This document shows, in pieces, positions 13,182-16,289 of a stretch of DNA of 16,289 bases. The first letter of the stretch is position 1; each line of letters opens with the position of its first letter. This DNA comes from Chloroflexota bacterium. GTDB lineage: Bacteria; Chloroflexota; Anaerolineae; Aggregatilineales; Phototrophicaceae. The stretch is taken from positions 1 through 16,289 of the forward strand of contig JAPOYU010000126.1 in the NCBI GenBank assembly GCA_026706395.1, given 5' to 3'. Both the position numbers and the translations under genes were made by a program. The notes beneath the pieces were generated by a model. That model was not told the DNA's origin. It saw only the letters and a list, made by a program, of their open reading frames with translations, and made no database searches.

Positions 13182-14624
13182 CTAGTCCTCGTCCTCGTCG
13201 GATTCGCGAAGCGGCAGGATATTCGGCCAGACCGAGGCGTGGTGTTCATACGCATCGATGCCGATACGATCCGCTTCCGGATCGACATGTAGAACCTCCA
13301 TCCGGTTGAGCACATAAAACATAATGAAGCTGGTGATGCCGACCCAGATGGCTACGCCGACCACGCCAACTATCTGCGCGCCCAATAGCTCGACGCCGCC
13401 GCCATCGAGCAAGCTGGCCGCGCCCAGGGATTGCGAGCCTATAATGCCGATCATCAGGGTCCCGAAGGCGCCGCACGCGCCATGCACCGAGAATGCGCCC
13501 ACAGCATCATCAATTTTCATGCTCTCCACAAAGCGCATTGAGTAAACCAGGACCGCGCCAGAGAGCAAACCAATCACGATTGCGCCGATAGGCGTGACGA
13601 AAGCGCAGCCCGCCGTGATGCCGACCAAGCCCGCCAAGGAGCCATTTAGAATGAAGCTCATATTCCAGCCGCCAGTCAGCCAATGCTTGAGGAACATCGC
13701 GCCCAGCGCGCCAGCGGCAGCCGCCAAGGTGGTATTAACCGCTACCAAGCCCAACTGGTTGACATCCCCCGCGCCGAGGGTCGAGCCGACATTGAAGCCA
13801 TACCAGCCGAACCAAAGGATGAACGTGCCTAGAGCGGCGATGCCCAGGTTAGACGCTTCCGGTGGGCGGCCCCATTCGCGCCCCGCGCGCGGACCTAACA
13901 TGTAGGCGCCGGTAAGCGCTACGATGCCCCCGGTCATATGAACGATGGTCGAACCAGCGAAGTCAACAAATCCCTGCTGATACAGCCAGCCCTCGCCCCA
14001 AGTCCAAAATACGACAACCGGGTAGATGATCGCGCCCAGGATCGCGCTGTAGATCAACTTGCCGACGAAATTCGTCCGCTCCGCCATACCGCCGGTGGCG
14101 ATGGTCGCCGCCGCGCCGGCAAAGGCAAATTGGAAGAAGAAGTTGACAAACAGCTCGCCGTCACCAGCACCTGCGCCGGTAGCGCCACCCAGGAAAAGCT
14201 CGACTTGGGGGAAGAAGCCGCTGCCTTCGGCGCTGCCAAAAGCAATACCGAAACCAACGATGAAAAAGACAATACCGGTGACACAGGCGTCCATGAAGTT
14301 TTCGGCAAGCGAGTTGACCACCCCCGTTTCACGGATCATGCCGCCTTCCAGCATGGCGAAACCAGCCTGCATGAAGAAGACCAGGAAGCCCGCCAGCAAA
14401 ATCCAGACGTAGTCGAGATTATCCTGCACTGCCTTGGCCGCAGCCATGGCGTCGGCCGCGCTGACCTCCATCACTTCTTCGGCGGCGGCGTCATCCGCGG
14501 GGGGCTCGTCTTGTGCGATTGTGCCAAAACCGAAGCTGTAGAGTATTACCAAACCAAAAAACAGGGAGATCAAGCGATAGAAGAGTTTGCGCTTGCCACC
14601 TACACCCAATTTTCCTTTGTTCAT
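13182..14624 (-). CDS. amt: Ammonium transporter (Amt/MEP/Rh family)
   Basis: Amt proteins are trimeric inner-membrane channels that take up ammonium. The 480-aa product begins with a signal-peptide-like segment (Lys/Arg-rich, then hydrophobic 15-36, possible cleavage near TIA-Q38) and an Ala/Glu/Asp-rich extracytoplasmic stretch. About eleven membrane helices follow. Conserved landmarks are DYVWILLAGFLVFFMQAGFAMLE (71-93), DFAGSTIVHMTGG (221-233) with the recruiting Asp221 and pore His229, and FSVHGACGAFG (378-388) with the second pore His381. The C-terminal tail is cytosolic (GIDAYEHH, then acidic residues). GGGGGTG, about 5 nt before the ATG, supports the start. No glnB/glnK PII gene is adjacent, unlike the common amt-glnK pair. 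Confidence 0.95.
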   Translation of the reverse strand: MNKGKLGVGGKRKLFYRLISLFFGLVILYSFGFGTIAQDEPPADDAAAEEVMEVSAADAMAAAKAVQDNLDYVWILLAGFLVFFMQAGFAMLEGGMIRETGVVNSLAENFMDACVTGIVFFIVGFGIAFGSAEGSGFFPQVELFLGGATGAGAGDGELFVNFFFQFAFAGAAATIATGGMAERTNFVGKLIYSAILGAIIYPVVVFWTWGEGWLYQQGFVDFAGSTIVHMTGGIVALTGAYMLGPRAGREWGRPPEASNLGIAALGTFILWFGWYGFNVGSTLGAGDVNQLGLVAVNTTLAAAAGALGAMFLKHWLTGGWNMSFILNGSLAGLVGITAGCAFVTPIGAIVIGLLSGAVLVYSMRFVESMKIDDAVGAFSVHGACGAFGTLMIGIIGSQSLGAASLLDGGGVELLGAQIVGVVGVAIWVGITSFIMFYVLNRMEVLHVDPEADRIGIDAYEHHASVWPNILPLRESDEDED

Positions 14625-14706
14625 TCTTCACCCCCGGCAGACCAGATCAGCGTTCTTCAAACACTGATCACATGGTATCGCGCCTGACCGCCTTGACGAA
14701 AGCGCA

Positions 14707-14712
14707 ATTATA
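14707..14712 (-). promoter_or_regulatory. Candidate -10 element of the amt promoter
   Basis: On the minus strand a perfect TATAAT lies 83 nt upstream of the amt ATG in an AT-rich stretch (about 14701-14762), giving a predicted leader of about 75 nt. I see no acceptable -35, so an activator may be needed; nitrogen control would be plausible but is not shown by the sequence. The rest of the 14625-14891 gap has no gene, no clear terminator for the upstream kinase gene and no repeat. Confidence 0.45.
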
Positions 14713-14891
14713 TCCCAATTACAAGCATAGCTTTTGGTTATTTTTCACAAAGCGTATTTATGTGCGCTGGAACTTATGGCGAACGCAGCCTGGATATCAG
14801 CATTATTCGGCCGTCTTCAACAGAGATTGGCCACGCGAAGATACGACGCGCTGGCTATTGGGTTGCGCTCAGTTTCGAGAATGGAGACCAA

Positions 14892-16289
14892 TCAACTCAA
14901 GACATCGTGTCTAATCGCCTTCAGCCGTTTCATAGCATCGTTGGCGCCGCGACCGAAGTAGTCGTAGAGAGTCTGGTATTCAGCGAAGAGCCTGTCGTAC
15001 ACCGCCTGGTTTTGCGGGATCGGCGTGACAACCCCATCTTTGAGCTTGCCCATCTTGTCCGCGGCAGCGTGGATATCCGGGTATATGCCGGCCGCGACCG
15101 CTGCATGCATCGCCGAGCCGAGCGCCGGCGCCTGCGCGGAACCCGATAATTTCAATGGCCTGCCGTTCACATCAGCGAAGATCTGGCATAGCAGCGCGTT
15201 CTTCTCCGGCAAGCCGCCGGCAGCTACAAGTTCACTGACTTCAATGCCTTGGGCGTCGAAGGCTTCGATAATCTCCCGCGTACCAAATGCGGTGGATTCG
15301 ATGAGCGCGCGGTAGATATCAGGCGCGCGCGTCGCCAGGTTCATGCCCAGCAGCATGCCAGTCAGGTCGACATCGACCAAGGTGCTGCGGTTGCCGTTCC
15401 ACCAGTCCAGAGCGATCAAGCCGTGTTCACCGACCTGTTGTTTAGCCGCCTCCCGCTCCAAATATTCATGCAAGTCGAGATTGGCGCTGGCCGCCGCCTG
15501 ATGATATACGGGCGGAACGGCGTGGTCGACATACCAGGCGAAGATATCGCCAACCGCGCTTTGGCCCGCCTCATAGCCGTACAAGCCCGGGATGACGCCG
15601 CCCATCACCACGCCACACATGCCGTCGACCACTTTGACTTCCGTGCCGGAGAGGATGTGGCAGCAAGAGGTGCCCATAACCATGACCATGATGCCCGGCT
15701 GAGTAGCCTTTACCGCCGGAGCGGTCACGTGGGCATCGACATTGGCGACGGCGACGGCTATGCCCGCTGGCAAACCCATCATGTCCGCCATCTGCGGCGT
15801 CAGTTCACCTGCCTTGGAACCCAACTCAGCAAACTCTCGGCCGACCTTCTCGTCCACCACATTCTCAAAGGCCGGATCCAGGGCCCGGAAATACGCTCTA
15901 TCCGGAAACTCCCCGTCCTGCACCATCGCCTTGTAGCCAGCCGTGCAGGTATTGCGCGCTTCGACGCCTGTCAACTGCCAAATCACCCAGTCAGCCGCCT
16001 CAATATACCGGTCGATCTGCGCGTAGATATCCGGGCGTTCTTGCAGGATTTGTAATAATTTACTAAAGAACCACTCCGATGATATCTTGCCGCCATAACG
16101 CGGCAGCCAACTCTCGCCCAATTGGCGGGCGGTTTCGTTAATCTGGTCGGCTTGACGCTGGGCAGCGTGATGCTTCCACAGCTTGATGTAGGCATGTGGC
16201 TCATCCTTGAGTTCTTTTAGGAAGCAAAGGGGAGTGCCGTCATAAGTCGTCGGCATGGGCGAACTGGCGGTGAAATCGATGCCAATGCC
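14892..16289 (-). CDS. araB: Ribulokinase-like FGGY carbohydrate kinase, 5' end outside the window
   Basis: FGGY kinases phosphorylate sugars with ATP; AraB converts L-ribulose to L-ribulose 5-phosphate. 465 residues are visible and the frame stays open to the right edge. The first ones (GIGIDFTASSPMP, then PHAYIKLWKHHAAQ) match the region of AraB about 90-130 residues from its start, so about 90 residues are missing. The ATG at 16254-16256 is therefore internal. Visible landmarks are GGKISSEWFFSKLLQI (substrate side), VANVDAHVTAP with the catalytic-base Asp (visible residue 185), MGTSCCHIL and GLYGYEAGQSAVGDIF. The ATP-site segment is AAGGLPEKNALLCQIFADV, and LGSAMHAAVAAG lies near the end. 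The total would be about 555 aa, as for AraB. Other arabinose genes would lie outside the window; ribitol or xylulose specificity is not excluded. Confidence 0.85.
   Translation of the reverse strand, partial: GIGIDFTASSPMPTTYDGTPLCFLKELKDEPHAYIKLWKHHAAQRQADQINETARQLGESWLPRYGGKISSEWFFSKLLQILQERPDIYAQIDRYIEAADWVIWQLTGVEARNTCTAGYKAMVQDGEFPDRAYFRALDPAFENVVDEKVGREFAELGSKAGELTPQMADMMGLPAGIAVAVANVDAHVTAPAVKATQPGIMVMVMGTSCCHILSGTEVKVVDGMCGVVMGGVIPGLYGYEAGQSAVGDIFAWYVDHAVPPVYHQAAASANLDLHEYLEREAAKQQVGEHGLIALDWWNGNRSTLVDVDLTGMLLGMNLATRAPDIYRALIESTAFGTREIIEAFDAQGIEVSELVAAGGLPEKNALLCQIFADVNGRPLKLSGSAQAPALGSAMHAAVAAGIYPDIHAAADKMGKLKDGVVTPIPQNQAVYDRLFAEYQTLYDYFGRGANDAMKRLKAIRHDVLS

Noticed and set aside
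14695..14715. Sigma-54 promoter for amt
   Set aside because: A GG and GC pair can be found near the TATAAT, but spacing and flanking bases do not fit the -24/-12 consensus.
15249..16055. 268-aa plus-strand ORF opposite the FGGY kinase gene
   Set aside because: It is antisense to a clearly conserved kinase, has His/Arg-rich low-information sequence and matches no family; it is a shadow of GC-rich coding DNA.

Overview
The window is a bacterial chromosomal segment of moderately high GC. The set of a strongly acidic-tailed ribosomal protein S2, a short (about 200 aa) EF-Ts and a nearby UMP kinase, with several TTG/GTG starts, most resembles Chloroflexota (Anaerolineae-like). That assignment is an inference from gene content and protein style only. 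I see no phage genes, insertion sequences, CRISPR arrays or tRNA/rRNA genes.

Layout. (a) 1-2123, minus strand: an enterochelin-esterase-like protein that has lost its nucleophile serine, followed by rsmI (16S rRNA 2'-O-methyltransferase); a further gene may begin at the left edge. (b) 2378-4008, plus strand: a GNAT acetyltransferase and a HisC-like aminotransferase. (c) 4053-7323, plus strand: a translation block with a consensus-like extended -10 promoter, a structured leader of about 130 nt, rpsB, tsf, an intrinsic terminator, an alkylmercury-lyase (MerB)-like gene and pyrH. (d) 7426-9940, plus strand: a GT4 glycosyltransferase and a TPR protein, separated by a stretch carrying a possible antisense gene remnant. 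(e) 9953-11599, minus strand: an ABC-F ATPase. (f) 11688-13099, plus strand: a compact four-gene operon with a perfect TATAAT -10 (single-TM microprotein, VOC protein, unknown 97-aa protein, D-aminoacyl-tRNA deacylase). (g) 13116-16289, minus strand: an ammonium transporter and a ribulokinase-like FGGY kinase that runs off the right edge.

The most interesting element is the MerB-like gene at 5856-6527. Its reading frame is broken by one in-frame TGA (6306-6308), exactly where MerB has its second catalytic cysteine (Cys159 of the R831b enzyme). The frame then continues for 72 codons of recognisable family sequence. Starting 8 nt after the TGA is a hairpin with a GGUC apical loop, placed almost as in the E. 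coli fdhF SECIS. Other genes in the window use TGA as an ordinary stop, so I read this as a probable selenoprotein: an organomercurial-lyase-like enzyme with Cys89, Asp92 and Sec151. A conventional caller would report a truncated 150-aa protein. No Sec machinery (selA, selB, selC, selD) and no other mer gene lies in the window, so the Sec call rests on the gene's own sequence.

The translation theme recurs (rsmI, rpsB, tsf, ABC-F, dtd), but these genes lie in separate transcription units. Amt (ammonium uptake) and the pentulose kinase share a strand but are 267 nt apart, and amt appears to have its own promoter.
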